The notes under the pieces were generated by a model, which saw only the letters and a list, made by a program, of their open reading frames with translations, searched no databases and was not told where the DNA came from. A stretch of DNA of 64,000 nucleotides from Allosphingosinicella sp042666435 (GTDB lineage Bacteria > Pseudomonadota > Alphaproteobacteria > Sphingomonadales > Sphingomonadaceae): positions 992,001 to 1,056,000 of the forward strand of contig NZ_JBHTDC010000002.1 in NCBI RefSeq assembly GCF_042666435.1, written 5' to 3'. Each line of letters opens with the position of its first letter. Within the stretch, counting starts at the first letter, position 1. The position numbers and the translations under genes were made by a program. Positions 1 to 8,456 of this stretch are shown piece after piece.

Positions 1-1350
1 GGGGGAATAGGCCGGGCGGCGCGGCCGCTCAACCCCATCGACGCTCGCTTCGAGCCGGCCGTCGCCGAAGACAAGGCGCAGGCGCCCGGCGGCGCGCGCG
101 GCCGCGGACGAGACCAGCGTTCGGCCGTCGCGATCCTCGACCCGGGCATAGCCACGTTCGAGCGGACGGTTCGGATGCACCGCCAAAGCGAGCCGCCACA
201 GTGATTCCAGCCGGTCGCGCGCGCGGCCTTGCGTCGTGTCCAGCAGGGACGGCCGGAGCGCGCCGGCGGCCTGGCCGAGATCGGCGCGGGCATGGCTGAG
301 GCGGCTCCCCAGGGCGCGCGGGAGCCGCTCCGAAAGCTCGTCGAGCCGCTGGCGCTGCGGAGCGAGCAGCGCTTCGCGCGCGGGCAGACGGCTCCGGACA
401 TATTCGAGTTGCTCGGCGCCGCGCTCGCGGGCGCGGGTCGCGCAGCGGGCGGCGCGGAGGCCTGTCTCGCGAAGCAGGGCCAGGAGCTCAGAGCGCACCG
501 GCACCGCGATCTCGGCGGCGGCGGTCGGGGTCGGCGCGCGGACATCGGCGGCGAAGTCGCAAAGCGAGGTGTCGGTCTCATGGCCGACGGCGGAGATGAT
601 CGGGATCGAGCATCCAGCGACCGCCCGCACGACCTCCTCCTCATTGAACGCCCACAGATCCTCGATCGAACCGCCGCCGCGCGCGACGATGACCAGGTCC
701 GGACGCGGAACCGGGCCGCTCGCTTCGGCCGAGTCGAAGCCGCGAATGGCGGCCGCGATCTGCGCCGCCGCGCCCTCGCCCTGGACCGCCACCGGCCATA
801 CGATGACGTGGCTCGGGCACCGGTCGGCGAGGCGGTGGAGGATGTCGCGGATGACCGCGCCGGTCGGCGACGTGACGACGCCGATGGTGCGGGGAAGGAA
901 GGGGAGGCGCCGCTTGCGCTCCGCGTCGAACAGGCCTTCCACCGCCAGCGCCCTGCGCCGTTTGTCGAGCAGGGCCATCAGCGCGCCCTGGCCGGCGAGC
1001 TCGAGGCGGTCGATGACGATCTGGTAGCGCGAGCGGCCGGGATAGGTGGTGAGCTTGCCGGTCGCGACGACTTCGATCCCATCCTCCGGGTTGAAGCGCA
1101 GCGCGCCGGCCGTTGCTTTCCAGATGACTCCGTCGATCACCGCCTTGTCGTCCTTGAGGCAAAGGTAGCAATGGCCGGAAGCGGCGCGCTTCCACCCCGA
1201 AATCTCGCCGCGCACCCGGACGTGGCCGAACGAATCCTCCACCGTCCGCTTCAACGCGAAGGAGAGTTCGGAGACGCTGAGCGCGGGCGCGTTGTCGCCG
1301 GGCGTCTCGGTTGCTAACAGCCCCGCATCGTCTCGAGGAAAATCGTTCAT
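1..1350 (-). CDS. xseA: Exodeoxyribonuclease VII large subunit, 3' end cut by window edge
   Basis: XseA is the catalytic and DNA-binding large subunit of exonuclease VII. With XseB it degrades single-stranded DNA from either end in the cytoplasm. The reading frame gives 450 residues and no stop before base 1, so the C-terminus lies outside the window. An N-terminal OB-fold region (about residues 20-120, with SVSELSFALKRTVED and VRVRGEISGWKRA) precedes the conserved XseA core, which includes TIGVVTSPTGAVIRD, LVIVARGGGSIEDLWAFNEE and SAVGHETD. The start is the ATG at 1350-1348, preceded by an AGGA-like site. This ATG overlaps the purD ATG on the other strand by two bases, so the two genes diverge with no intergenic space. 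The family assignment is secure; only the missing end is unknown. Confidence 0.95.
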   Translation of the reverse strand, partial: MNDFPRDDAGLLATETPGDNAPALSVSELSFALKRTVEDSFGHVRVRGEISGWKRAASGHCYLCLKDDKAVIDGVIWKATAGALRFNPEDGIEVVATGKLTTYPGRSRYQIVIDRLELAGQGALMALLDKRRRALAVEGLFDAERKRRLPFLPRTIGVVTSPTGAVIRDILHRLADRCPSHVIVWPVAVQGEGAAAQIAAAIRGFDSAEASGPVPRPDLVIVARGGGSIEDLWAFNEEEVVRAVAGCSIPIISAVGHETDTSLCDFAADVRAPTPTAAAEIAVPVRSELLALLRETGLRAARCATRARERGAEQLEYVRSRLPAREALLAPQRQRLDELSERLPRALGSRLSHARADLGQAAGALRPSLLDTTQGRARDRLESLWRLALAVHPNRPLERGYARVEDRDGRTLVSSAAARAAGRLRLVFGDGRLEASVDGVERPRRPAYSP

Positions 1351-2626
1351 GAATGTCCTGCTCATCGGCTCCGGCGCCCGCGAACATGCGCTGGCATGGA
1401 AGCTCGCGCAATCGCCGATGCTGGGCAGATTGTTCGCGGCGCCGGGGAATCCCGGCATCGCCCAACATGCCGAGCTGGTCGACGTCAACCCCGCCGACCA
1501 TCGCGGGACGGTCGATTTCTGCCTCAAACATTCGGTCGAGCTGATCGTCATTGGGCCGGAAGCGCCTCTGGTCGATGGCCTCGCCGACAATCTTCGCACG
1601 ATGGGCTTCTGCGTCTTCGGGCCCAACCGCATTCCGGCCCAGCTCGAAGGCTCCAAGGGCTTCACCAAGGATCTGTGCCGGCGCCACGGCATCCCGACCG
1701 CGCGCTATGTCCGCGCGGGCGACCTGCTGGCGGCGGAGGCGGCGCTCGAGGATTTCGGCCTGCCGGTGGTCATCAAGGCGGACGGCCTCGCGGCCGGCAA
1801 GGGCGTCATCATCGCCGAAACCGCCGAGGAGGCGCAAGCGGCGCTCGACACGATGTTCGACGGAGGCTTCGGCGCCGCCGGCGCTTCGGTGGTCATCGAG
1901 CAATTCCTCACCGGGGAGGAGGCCAGCTTCTTCGCAATTACCGACGGCGCGGCCGTGGTCCCGTTCGGCTCGGCGCAGGACCATAAGAGGGTCGGCGACG
2001 GAGATACCGGTCCGAACACCGGCGGCATGGGCGCCTACAGCCCCGCCTCGATCCTGACGCCGGAGCTCGAGGAGCGGGTGATGGCGGAGATCGTGCGTCC
2101 TACGGTGCGGGCGCTCGCGGAGGCAGGCACACCTTATTCGGGTGTGCTCTATGCCGGCCTGATGCTGACCCCGGACGGCCCCTCGCTGATCGAATATAAT
2201 GCGCGCTTCGGCGACCCCGAATGCCAGGTGCTGATGATGCGGCTGGAAAGCGACCTGCTCGAATTGATGTACGCCACGGCGCGCGGCGAACTGGCCGAAT
2301 TGGCCACGCCTCGCTTTTCCAACGACGCCGCACTCACCGTCGTCGTTGCCGCCAAAGGCTATCCCGCCACGCCCCAAAAAGGGGGTGGGATTGACGGGCT
2401 GGACGAGGCCGCGGCCCTCGGCGCCACCATCTTTCATGCCGGCACGGCCCGGTCGAAAGGGACATTGGTGGCGAGCGGCGGGCGTGTGCTTTCCGTTGCC
2501 GCGCGGGGCGGCACGGTGCTGGATGCCCGGCGAACGGCCTATGCGGCGGTCGATGCCATCGACTTCCCGGACGGCTTCTGCCGCCGCGACATAGGCTGGC
2601 GCGAAGTCGAGCGGCTCGCCCCTTGA
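1349..2626 (+). CDS. purD: Phosphoribosylamine-glycine ligase (GAR synthetase)
   Basis: PurD joins 5-phosphoribosylamine and glycine using ATP, the second step of de novo purine synthesis in the cytoplasm. The product is 425 residues, usual for the family. It opens with MNVLLIGSGAREHALAWKLA, the canonical N-terminus, which fixes the start at ATG 1349 although the frame stays open upstream. Visible motifs include the ATP-grasp segment LPVVIKADGLAAGKGVI and the C-terminal QDHKRVGDGDTGPNTGGMGAY and YNARFGDPE signatures. An AGGAAAA site lies just upstream and falls inside the coding region of divergent xseA. A small membrane-protein gene follows after 49 bases. Confidence 0.97.
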   Translation: MNVLLIGSGAREHALAWKLAQSPMLGRLFAAPGNPGIAQHAELVDVNPADHRGTVDFCLKHSVELIVIGPEAPLVDGLADNLRTMGFCVFGPNRIPAQLEGSKGFTKDLCRRHGIPTARYVRAGDLLAAEAALEDFGLPVVIKADGLAAGKGVIIAETAEEAQAALDTMFDGGFGAAGASVVIEQFLTGEEASFFAITDGAAVVPFGSAQDHKRVGDGDTGPNTGGMGAYSPASILTPELEERVMAEIVRPTVRALAEAGTPYSGVLYAGLMLTPDGPSLIEYNARFGDPECQVLMMRLESDLLELMYATARGELAELATPRFSNDAALTVVVAAKGYPATPQKGGGIDGLDEAAALGATIFHAGTARSKGTLVASGGRVLSVAARGGTVLDARRTAYAAVDAIDFPDGFCRRDIGWREVERLAP

Positions 2627-2675
2627 ACCGGCGGCCGCTCCGGGGGATAGTCGAGAGCCAAGCCAAAGGAGAGGC

Positions 2676-3110
2676 ATGATGTCGCCGACCGCCAAATTCC
2701 TGATCGGGCTCGCCGCGATGCTGGTGATGGGCTGGGTCTATCATGGCCCGCTCGGCAACGGCGCGGCCTTCATCGACGGGCTCGAAGGCACGGCACGCCA
2801 GGCGGTGGCCGAGACCGAACTGCCCGGCATCGAAGTCCGGCTCGGCCATGATCCCCTGTCGAGGGCGGCGACCCTCTCCGGCCCGGCCGACGATTTCCAG
2901 CGCGAAGGCCAGGGCGAGTTCCCCGGCATCACCGACCGGGTGCGCGCCGTCGAAGGCCTCTCCGGCGTCGGCTGGGCCGACGAGGGCGGCCCGGACGCCG
3001 GACTGCCTCTGCTCGCCGAAACACTGCTGGGGCTCTTCATCGCCTATCTGCTGGGCTTGGCGCTCGGCTGGCTGATCTTCGGCCGCGAGCGCAGGGACAG
3101 CTATCTTTAA
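2676..3110 (+). CDS. Small membrane protein with N- and C-terminal transmembrane segments
   Basis: This 144-residue protein is not recognised with confidence. A hydrophobic segment spans about residues 7-22 and a second spans about 117-138, followed by a basic tail (FGRERRD). Between them lies a soluble stretch of about 90 residues that should be exposed on one face of the inner membrane. That stretch (IEVRLGHDPLSRAATLSGP ... ITDRVRAVEGLSGVGW) loosely resembles BON-type modules found near OmpA-like proteins; this is inference only. The start ATG has a good AAAGGAGAGGC site. The next gene, 27 bases downstream, is also a membrane-anchored protein, so the two may form one transcription unit with purD. 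Confidence 0.75.
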   Translation: MMSPTAKFLIGLAAMLVMGWVYHGPLGNGAAFIDGLEGTARQAVAETELPGIEVRLGHDPLSRAATLSGPADDFQREGQGEFPGITDRVRAVEGLSGVGWADEGGPDAGLPLLAETLLGLFIAYLLGLALGWLIFGRERRDSYL

Positions 3111-3137
3111 ATTGCAGGACAAGGAACAGCCTTCACC

Positions 3138-3698
3138 ATGATGAGCCTTCTGGAAGCCAATATCGTCCCCCTGATCGTCGCCTTGCTGATCGGCTTCGCG
3201 ATCGGATGGTGGATGTTCGCGCACCGCCGCCGCGGCGATGCCGACAGGATCGAGCGCCCTTCGGAGCCGACGGATTCCGCCGTCGCCGCTCCGCCGCCCG
3301 CCGCCAAGGCGGTCGAACGGGAAAGGCCGGTGCCGCCTCGAGCGGACGGGTCCGAGGGCAACAGCATCGTCGATCAAGGCGCGGCCGCGACGACCGACGT
3401 CGCCGGCCAGATGCTGGGGGTCGAGGTCCATTCCCAGCTTCCGGGCGCGAGCGGTCCGCCCGACAATTTGCAATTGCTCAAGGGCGTCGGTCCCAAGCTC
3501 GCCATGAAGCTCAATGAGAATGGCATCATCCGCTTCGAGCAACTCGCGCGCCTCAGCCCCAACGAGGTCGGCATCCTCGAGGACAGGCTCGGCCCCTTCA
3601 AGGGCCGCCTCACCCGCGACCGGGTGGTCGAGCAGGCTCATTATCTGGAGCGCGGCGACAAGGACGGATTCGAGGCGAAGTTCGGCAGCCTCGGATAA
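3138..3698 (+). CDS. Membrane-anchored helix-hairpin-helix domain protein
   Basis: A 186-residue protein with a transmembrane segment at about residues 8-27 (VPLIVALLIGFAIGWWMF), a Pro/Ala/Glu-rich linker, and a C-terminal helix-hairpin-helix-like domain at about 112-180 (LQLLKGVGPKLAMKLNENGI ... LGPFKGRLTRDRVVEQA). The domain matches what is often annotated as a predicted 5' DNA nuclease or flap-endonuclease-1-like H3TH domain (COG3743). No acidic nuclease active-site cluster is obvious, so binding to nucleic acid or protein is a safer guess than catalysis. It follows the preceding membrane-protein gene by 27 bases and converges with the CorC-like gene, whose stop lies 6 bases beyond its own. 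Confidence 0.8.
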   Translation: MMSLLEANIVPLIVALLIGFAIGWWMFAHRRRGDADRIERPSEPTDSAVAAPPPAAKAVERERPVPPRADGSEGNSIVDQGAAATTDVAGQMLGVEVHSQLPGASGPPDNLQLLKGVGPKLAMKLNENGIIRFEQLARLSPNEVGILEDRLGPFKGRLTRDRVVEQAHYLERGDKDGFEAKFGSLG

Positions 3699-3703
3699 AG
3701 CTC

Positions 3704-5029
3704 TCAGGCGCGGCGCTTGCGGGGTCGCTTGGCCGCGATCAGCTTGTCGATCTTGCGACCGTCCATGTCGACGATCTCGAAGTCCCAGCCGGCGAAGAAG
3801 AAACGCTCGCCGGTCTCGGGCAGGTGCCTCAGCACCGACAAGGCAAGGCCGGCCACCGTGGCGTAATCCCGGTCTTCCGGCAGGGTGATACCGAGCGCGT
3901 CTGTCAAAGCGTCGGCCGAAAGCGAGCCCGAGACGAGCCAGCTGCCGTCGTCCCGCTCGACCAGCGGATCGCTGTCGCCATCCTGGTCGGAGGCGAAGAC
4001 CCCGGCGAGCGCGGCGAGCAGGTCGGCCGGGGTCAGCAGCCCGTCGAAATGTCCGTATTCGTCGTGGACGAAGGCCATCGGCACGTCGGCTTCGCGCAGC
4101 ACCGCGAGCGCGTTCATCGCGTCCATCTGGTCGGGCACGACCGGCGCTTCTCGCGCCAGCTCGCGCAGGTTGAGCGGCCTGCCCTCGATCTGGGCGGCGA
4201 CGATGTCCTTGAGCTGGACGACTCCGACCAGCCTGTCCACCGACCCTTCGGCGACGGGGAGCCGGCTGTGCGGGGTTTCGAGCAGCCGCTCGCGGATCGC
4301 GGCGGGCTCGGCGTCGATATCGATCCAGTCCACTTCGGTGCGCGGGGTCATCACCTCGCGGGTCGGGCGGTCGGCCAGGCGGACCACGCCGGAGATGATG
4401 GCGCGCTCATTCTCCTCGAGCACGCCGGCATGGTGTGCCTCGGCGACGACCATATGGAGCTCCTCGGCGGTGACCCGCGTCTTCGATTCGCGCTGCAGGC
4501 GGAGCAGGCGAAAAATGAGGGCGCTGGTCTGGTCGAGCAGCCAGACCAAAGGCGCCGTCGCCCGCGCCAGCCAGAGCATCGGCCGCGCCATGATGACGGC
4601 GATCCCCTCGGGCGCCCGAAGCGCGAACTGCTTGGGCACGAGCTCGCCGATAATCAGCGATGCGTAGGTGGTGAGCACGATGACCAGGACGAAGCCGAGC
4701 GTCCGCGCCAGCTCCGGATCGGCGCCGGTCCAGGCCAGCCGCTCAGCGACCGGCCCGCCGAGGCTGGCGCCGGAATAAGCGCCGGCGAGGATGCCGATCA
4801 ATGTGATGCCGATCTGCACCGTCGATAAAAACCTGCCGGGATCTGCGGCGAGATCGAGCGCGGTCTGGGCACCGGGCCGTCCCGCCTTGGCCATCGCCTT
4901 CAGCCGCGCCTCCCGCGCCGAGACGATGGCGAGCTCCGACATGGCGAAGACGCCGTTCAGCGCCACCAGGAACAGGATGATGACGACATCGAACCAGGGA
5001 AATGGCGAGGGGGGTGGCGCGGGCGACAT
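3704..5029 (-). CDS. CNNM/CorC-family hemolysin-like transporter
   Basis: A 441-residue inner-membrane protein of the CNNM/CorC/HlyC family, members of which act in magnesium or cobalt efflux. The N-terminal DUF21 (CNNM) membrane domain covers about residues 10-190 and includes LNGVFAMSELAIVSAREARL. A cytosolic CBS pair follows at about 210-330 (VMTPRTEVDWIDID, DEYGHFDGLLTPADLLAAL), then a CorC_HlyC C-terminal domain (345-430) and a basic tail. The frame is open far upstream; I chose ATG 5029 because it begins just before the first membrane helix and has an AGAGAGG site. Metal specificity cannot be read from the sequence. Confidence 0.9.
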   Translation of the reverse strand: MSPAPPPSPFPWFDVVIILFLVALNGVFAMSELAIVSAREARLKAMAKAGRPGAQTALDLAADPGRFLSTVQIGITLIGILAGAYSGASLGGPVAERLAWTGADPELARTLGFVLVIVLTTYASLIIGELVPKQFALRAPEGIAVIMARPMLWLARATAPLVWLLDQTSALIFRLLRLQRESKTRVTAEELHMVVAEAHHAGVLEENERAIISGVVRLADRPTREVMTPRTEVDWIDIDAEPAAIRERLLETPHSRLPVAEGSVDRLVGVVQLKDIVAAQIEGRPLNLRELAREAPVVPDQMDAMNALAVLREADVPMAFVHDEYGHFDGLLTPADLLAALAGVFASDQDGDSDPLVERDDGSWLVSGSLSADALTDALGITLPEDRDYATVAGLALSVLRHLPETGERFFFAGWDFEIVDMDGRKIDKLIAAKRPRKRRA

Positions 5030-5173
5030 GGCTGCTGGGCCTCTCTTAGCCACGTTTCTCGGCAAGCCACAACCTGTTCCTCGTCCGCCCTCCGCTTCGC
5101 CCTGGGGAACAAGCTGGACGGACGGCGGGTTTGTTCCGCGTCCGATGGATTCCCCAAGACAGAAGGAATGAGT

Positions 5174-5851
5174 ATGTTCGTTTCCAAGCGTATGACAGGC
5201 GTCGCCCTCGCGGCGGCGCTGATGACCACCACCGCGGCCTGCGTCACCGATCCGGTGACCGGCGAGCGCGGCATCTCCAAGGCCGCCATCGGCGCCGGCG
5301 TTGGCGCCATCGCCGGCTATTTCGGCGGCGACCTGATCGGCGGCCGGCAGGACCGCACCGAGAAGATCGTCGGCGCGGGCATCGGCGCGGTCGCCGGCGG
5401 CGCGGTCGGCGCCTATATGGACCGGCAGGAGCGCGAGCTTCGCGAGCAGACCGCCGGCACCGGCGTGGAGGTGGTGCGCCAGGGCGACGAGATCATCCTC
5501 AACATGCCGTCGGCGATCACCTTCGCCTTCGACCGCTACGACATCCAGCCGCAATTCCAGACCACTCTGAACGAGGTGGCGCAGACTTTGTCGGCCTATC
5601 CGTCCACCTATATCGACGTTTACGGCCATACCGATTCGGTCGGCACCGACGCCTACAACATGACCTTGTCGCAGAACCGGGCACAATCGGTCGCCAATTA
5701 CCTGTCGTCGCGCAACGTCGCCGCGGCGCGAATCGCGACCCAGGGCTTCGGCGAGAGCCAGCCCATCGCTTCGAACGAAACCGAGCAAGGGCGCGCCGCC
5801 AACCGCCGCGTCGAGATCCGCATCGTGCCGATCGAGGATACGGCCGCGTAG
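5174..5851 (+). CDS. OmpA-family peptidoglycan-associated lipoprotein (YiaD-like)
   Basis: A 225-residue outer-membrane lipoprotein. The N-terminal signal ends in a TTAAC lipobox-like sequence, so the mature protein would start at the Cys and be lipidated. A glycine-zipper stretch follows (IGAGVGAIAGYFGGDLIGG, then IGAVAGGAVGAYMD), and the C-terminal OmpA domain (about 105-220) carries VYGHTDSVGTDAYNMTLSQNRAQSV and GFGESQPIASNET, which bind peptidoglycan. An upstream ATG at 5168 directly abuts the AAGGA site, so ATG 5174 with a six-base spacing is the better start. It is divergent from the CorC-like gene and convergent with tadA. Confidence 0.92.
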   Translation: MFVSKRMTGVALAAALMTTTAACVTDPVTGERGISKAAIGAGVGAIAGYFGGDLIGGRQDRTEKIVGAGIGAVAGGAVGAYMDRQERELREQTAGTGVEVVRQGDEIILNMPSAITFAFDRYDIQPQFQTTLNEVAQTLSAYPSTYIDVYGHTDSVGTDAYNMTLSQNRAQSVANYLSSRNVAAARIATQGFGESQPIASNETEQGRAANRRVEIRIVPIEDTAA

Positions 5852-5866
5852 AGCGGGCAGGTCGCT

Positions 5867-5893
5867 TCCCCTCTCCCGCGCCGGGAGAGGGGA
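5867..5893. terminator. GC-rich hairpin between convergent ompA-like gene and tadA
   Basis: A perfect or near-perfect inverted repeat (CCCCTCTCCCG / CGGGAGAGGGG) lies between two convergent stop codons. It has no long T run on either side, so a bidirectional terminator role is likely but not certain. Confidence 0.55.
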
Positions 5894-6346
5894 TTATCTT
5901 TTCGTCCTGAAGAAAAACCGGAGCATCTCCGCCGCTTCTTCCTCGCCGATCCCCGGATAGACTTCGGGCGCGTGGTGGCAGGTCGGCTGGCCGAACAGGC
6001 GCGGGCCGTGCAGCACGGCGCCGCCCTTCGGGTCGGCCGCGGCGAAATAGAGGCGCCTCACCCGCGCCAGGGCGATCGCTCCCGCACACATGGCGCAGGG
6101 TTCGAGCGTCACCCAGAGATCGCATTCGTCGAGACGCGAAGCGCCGAGCGCGGCGGCGGCGGCGCGGAGGACGACCATCTCGGCATGGGCGGTCGGATCG
6201 GCGGCCCCGCGCATGGCGTTGCGGGCCGCAGCCACGATCTCGTCTCCGCGCGTGACGACCGCGCCTACCGGGACTTCGCCGGCGGCGGCGGCTTCGCGCG
6301 CCTGGTCGAGCGCAAGCCGCATCGGTTCGGGCAAGGGAAAGGGCAT
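5894..6346 (-). CDS. tadA: tRNA-specific adenosine deaminase
   Basis: TadA deaminates adenosine 34 to inosine in the anticodon of tRNA-Arg(ACG). The 150-residue protein has the zinc-dependent cytidine deaminase fold: HAE with His54 as zinc ligand and Glu56 as proton shuttle, and PCAMCAGAI with Cys84 and Cys87. The downstream sequence (YFAAADPKGGAV ... YPGIGEEEAAEMLRFFF) also fits bacterial TadA rather than free-base deaminases. It is a single gene, convergent with the OmpA-like gene across a hairpin. The family is clear; a related guanine or other deaminase is much less likely given the C-terminal match. Confidence 0.94.
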   Translation of the reverse strand: MPFPLPEPMRLALDQAREAAAAGEVPVGAVVTRGDEIVAAARNAMRGAADPTAHAEMVVLRAAAAALGASRLDECDLWVTLEPCAMCAGAIALARVRRLYFAAADPKGGAVLHGPRLFGQPTCHHAPEVYPGIGEEEAAEMLRFFFRTKR

Positions 6347-6395
6347 AAGGCCGCCTTAGCGGCCGGGTCGCGCGGACGCCATTGGCGCGGGCGCA

Positions 6396-6439
6396 AGAAA
6401 AAGGCCGCGGCGGTCGATCCGAAGATCGCCGCCGCGGCC
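6396..6439 (-). terminator. Intrinsic terminator of the small membrane-protein gene
   Basis: On the minus strand a 16-17 bp GC-rich stem (about 6439-6424 with 6419-6403) is followed by TTTTTCTT. It begins 10 bases after the stop of the 93-residue gene and fits a classic Rho-independent terminator. Confidence 0.85.
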
Positions 6440-6449
6440 CGATACGAGC

Positions 6450-6731
6450 TTATTCCTCGCCGTTGTCCTTCACGCCGACGACCGGAACCTCGACCTGGGT
6501 TTCGTCGGTGCTGATGTCGACGTCGGGAACTTCGACATTGGTTTCGGTGGTGCCGACGACGACTTCCTTGGAATCGACGTCGAAGGCCGGCAGCTCGCCG
6601 CCTTCTGCGCTCACGTCGACATCGGGAAGAGCGCCTTCCTCGGTCTGGTTGACGTCCCAGAAACCGGTCGCGAACAGGATGATCACGATAACCACAATGA
6701 CGGCGAGAATGCCGAGAACTTTGCGTGACAT
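6450..6731 (-). CDS. Small single-pass membrane protein with acidic tail
   Basis: A 93-residue protein of unknown function. One transmembrane helix (about residues 4-22, VLGILAVIVVIVIILFATGF) is followed by an acidic, valine/aspartate-rich region with repeated VEVPDVD/VEVPVV-like units, which would sit outside the cytoplasmic membrane if the N-terminus is inside. The start is ATG 6731 because GGAGGA lies six bases ahead of it; a second in-frame ATG at 6746 has no such site. It has its own strong terminator and is divergent from rpmB, so it is probably monocistronic. Confidence 0.8.
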   Translation of the reverse strand: MSRKVLGILAVIVVIVIILFATGFWDVNQTEEGALPDVDVSAEGGELPAFDVDSKEVVVGTTETNVEVPDVDISTDETQVEVPVVGVKDNGEE

Positions 6732-6850
6732 TGAATATTCCTCCATCTGAGCCTTCTAAAGCTTCGGAGCGACAACGCAGCTTTTGCCGATCGGTTGCAG
6801 TCCCGCAACGATCTTGCACGCGAAACCCGCTTCGTCAAAGGACTCGAAGG

Positions 6851-6879
6851 TTGACGAAGGCGCCGGCGGCGGCTATCCG
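6851..6879 (+). promoter_or_regulatory. Candidate sigma-70 promoter of rpmB
   Basis: TTGACG (6851-6856) and TATCCG (6874-6879) are separated by exactly 17 bases. This would put the transcript start about 40 bases before the rpmB ATG. The assignment rests on motif and position only. Confidence 0.5.
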
Positions 6880-6926
6880 CGCCCCCTTTCCGGGGACATG
6901 GAGTCCCTAACCCAGGACGAGACACG

Positions 6927-7217
6927 ATGTCGCGCATTTGCGAACTGACCGGCAAGGGCCGGCTGGTGGGGAACAACGTTTCCCACGCCAATAACAAGAC
7001 CAAGCGGACCTTTCTGCCCAATCTGCAGAAGGTGACCCTGATGTCCGACGCCCTCGACCGTGGCGTGAAGCTGCGCGTCTCGATGAGCGGCCTGCGCTCG
7101 GTCGAGCATGTCGGCGGCCTGGACAATTGGCTCGCCAAGACCTCGGACGAGAAATTGAGCGTCACCGCCCGCCGCCTCAAGCGCGAGATCGAGAAGAAGG
7201 CGGCCGCCGCCGCCTGA
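6927..7217 (+). CDS. rpmB: 50S ribosomal protein L28
   Basis: L28 is a component of the large ribosomal subunit. The 96-residue product begins SRICELTGKGRLVGNNVSHA, the invariant L28 N-terminus, followed by NKTKRTFLPNLQKVTL. The C-terminal extension (KREIEKKAAAAA) is typical of alphaproteobacterial L28, which is longer than the E. coli protein. The ATG has an AGGACGAGA site. The gene stands alone between a divergent small membrane-protein gene and a hairpin terminator. Confidence 0.98.
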   Translation: MSRICELTGKGRLVGNNVSHANNKTKRTFLPNLQKVTLMSDALDRGVKLRVSMSGLRSVEHVGGLDNWLAKTSDEKLSVTARRLKREIEKKAAAAA

Positions 7218-7265
7218 CCCGCTTTCCCGTTCGAGGGCGAAGCGTAGTTTCACGACCAGTCGAAT

Positions 7266-7298
7266 GAAGCCGGGCCTCTCCAGGGAGGCGCCGGCTTC
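7266..7298 (+). terminator. Hairpin downstream of rpmB
   Basis: GAAGCCGGGCCTC pairs with GAGGCGCCGGCTTC (one bulge) around a short loop, about 50 bases after the rpmB stop. It is followed by TTCGTG rather than a clean T run, and it lies just before the stop of the convergent phytase-like gene, so it may serve both genes. Confidence 0.6.
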
Positions 7299-7309
7299 TT
7301 CGTGCGTCT

Positions 7310-8278
7310 CTATTTCGCGTCCAGCGCGAACTTCAGGAGCAATGTGCGCTGGAGCGCGTTGAGATTGTCGTCCGACGCGACCCAGACGATCGTCCTTCCA
7401 TCCTCGCGCGTCACGTCCAGCGCCTCCATATTGTCGACCGTCACCGGCTCCTCGAAATGGGCGATCTCCGCTCCACCGAGCGGTTCGTCGCCGGACGCTG
7501 GCGAAAACGGCCCGACCGTCAGCTTGGCCGAGACCCCTTCCAATATCCGGAACCGGCGGTTGAGGAAGAGCAGCCGCCCGTCCGGAAGCAGCGCCGCGTC
7601 GGTGATTCTATACCCCTTCGGCGGGCGATAGCCGAGGCTGGTGCTCGGCGTTTCCGCCAAAGCCGGATCGCCGTCGAACAGCAGAACCGCGCTCGTTCCG
7701 TCCCGGCGCAACCTGTCTTCGGAAAAGATGAGGAAGCGGCCGTCCGGCAGCCGGACCATCCCCTCGCTGCCGCCATTGCTGGGCCAGCGCCGCATCGGCG
7801 GAGGCCGGGTCGCGACATCGCTCCTCCAGTCGCCCAGCCGATAGCGCCAGACGGCGTTGCGCTGCTCGAAGCCGATCCAGGCGCGGCCTTCGTGCACCGT
7901 CATGGCTTCGGCGTCGCGATCGAGCTTGCTCTCCGCCGATCCCGGCCCATCGGGCAGTGGACGGACGTCGATCGACGCCGGGCCTGCGCCCGGCAGCGAG
8001 AAACGGATCAGCGAACCCGCGTCGCTGACCGCGAGCACCATCCCATCCTCGATATGGATCGCCGAGATGCCGCCGAAGCGGGGATCGTTGCTGCTGATCG
8101 CCCAGCCGCCGAGATAGGATAGGGAGCCCAGCCGCCGTCTCGCCGGGTCGTCCTCGTCGAGCGGCACCGCCTGGAAGGCGATCGTGGCCCGATCCGGATA
8201 GACCGGCCCGCTATAGAGCGACGGCGGCGCGAAGGTCGTCAGCAAAGGCAGGGCCGCCAAGGCCGCAAGGATGCGCAT
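7310..8278 (-). CDS. Secreted esterase-like / phytase-like beta-propeller protein
   Basis: A 322-residue exported protein. Residues 1-18 (MRILAALAALPLLTTFAPP) look like a signal peptide. The remainder matches the 'esterase-like activity of phytase' family: GGISAIHIEDGMVLAVSDAG, DRDAEAMTVHEGRAWIGFEQ, SNGGSEGMVRLPDGRFLIFSED and TVDNMEALDVTREDGRTIVW are beta-propeller-type blades. The start at ATG 8278 gives an intact signal peptide; the longer in-frame extension lacks one. The substrate is unknown. It converges with rpmB across a hairpin. Confidence 0.83.
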   Translation of the reverse strand: MRILAALAALPLLTTFAPPSLYSGPVYPDRATIAFQAVPLDEDDPARRRLGSLSYLGGWAISSNDPRFGGISAIHIEDGMVLAVSDAGSLIRFSLPGAGPASIDVRPLPDGPGSAESKLDRDAEAMTVHEGRAWIGFEQRNAVWRYRLGDWRSDVATRPPPMRRWPSNGGSEGMVRLPDGRFLIFSEDRLRRDGTSAVLLFDGDPALAETPSTSLGYRPPKGYRITDAALLPDGRLLFLNRRFRILEGVSAKLTVGPFSPASGDEPLGGAEIAHFEEPVTVDNMEALDVTREDGRTIVWVASDDNLNALQRTLLLKFALDAK

Positions 8279-8456
8279 CGCCCGCCTGATAGCCGCGCCG
8301 GAGCCGCCCCACACCCCCTCAATTTCGATGAACGGCGGCTGACGGGGGCATTCAGCCATGGCTCAAGCGAATCGACCGATAAGGGAGGCAAGTCGACGAA
8401 GGAGACGGTTTCGTGCCCCTCGCGGCGCCGACACAGTGGACGAAAAGGAGATTGCC

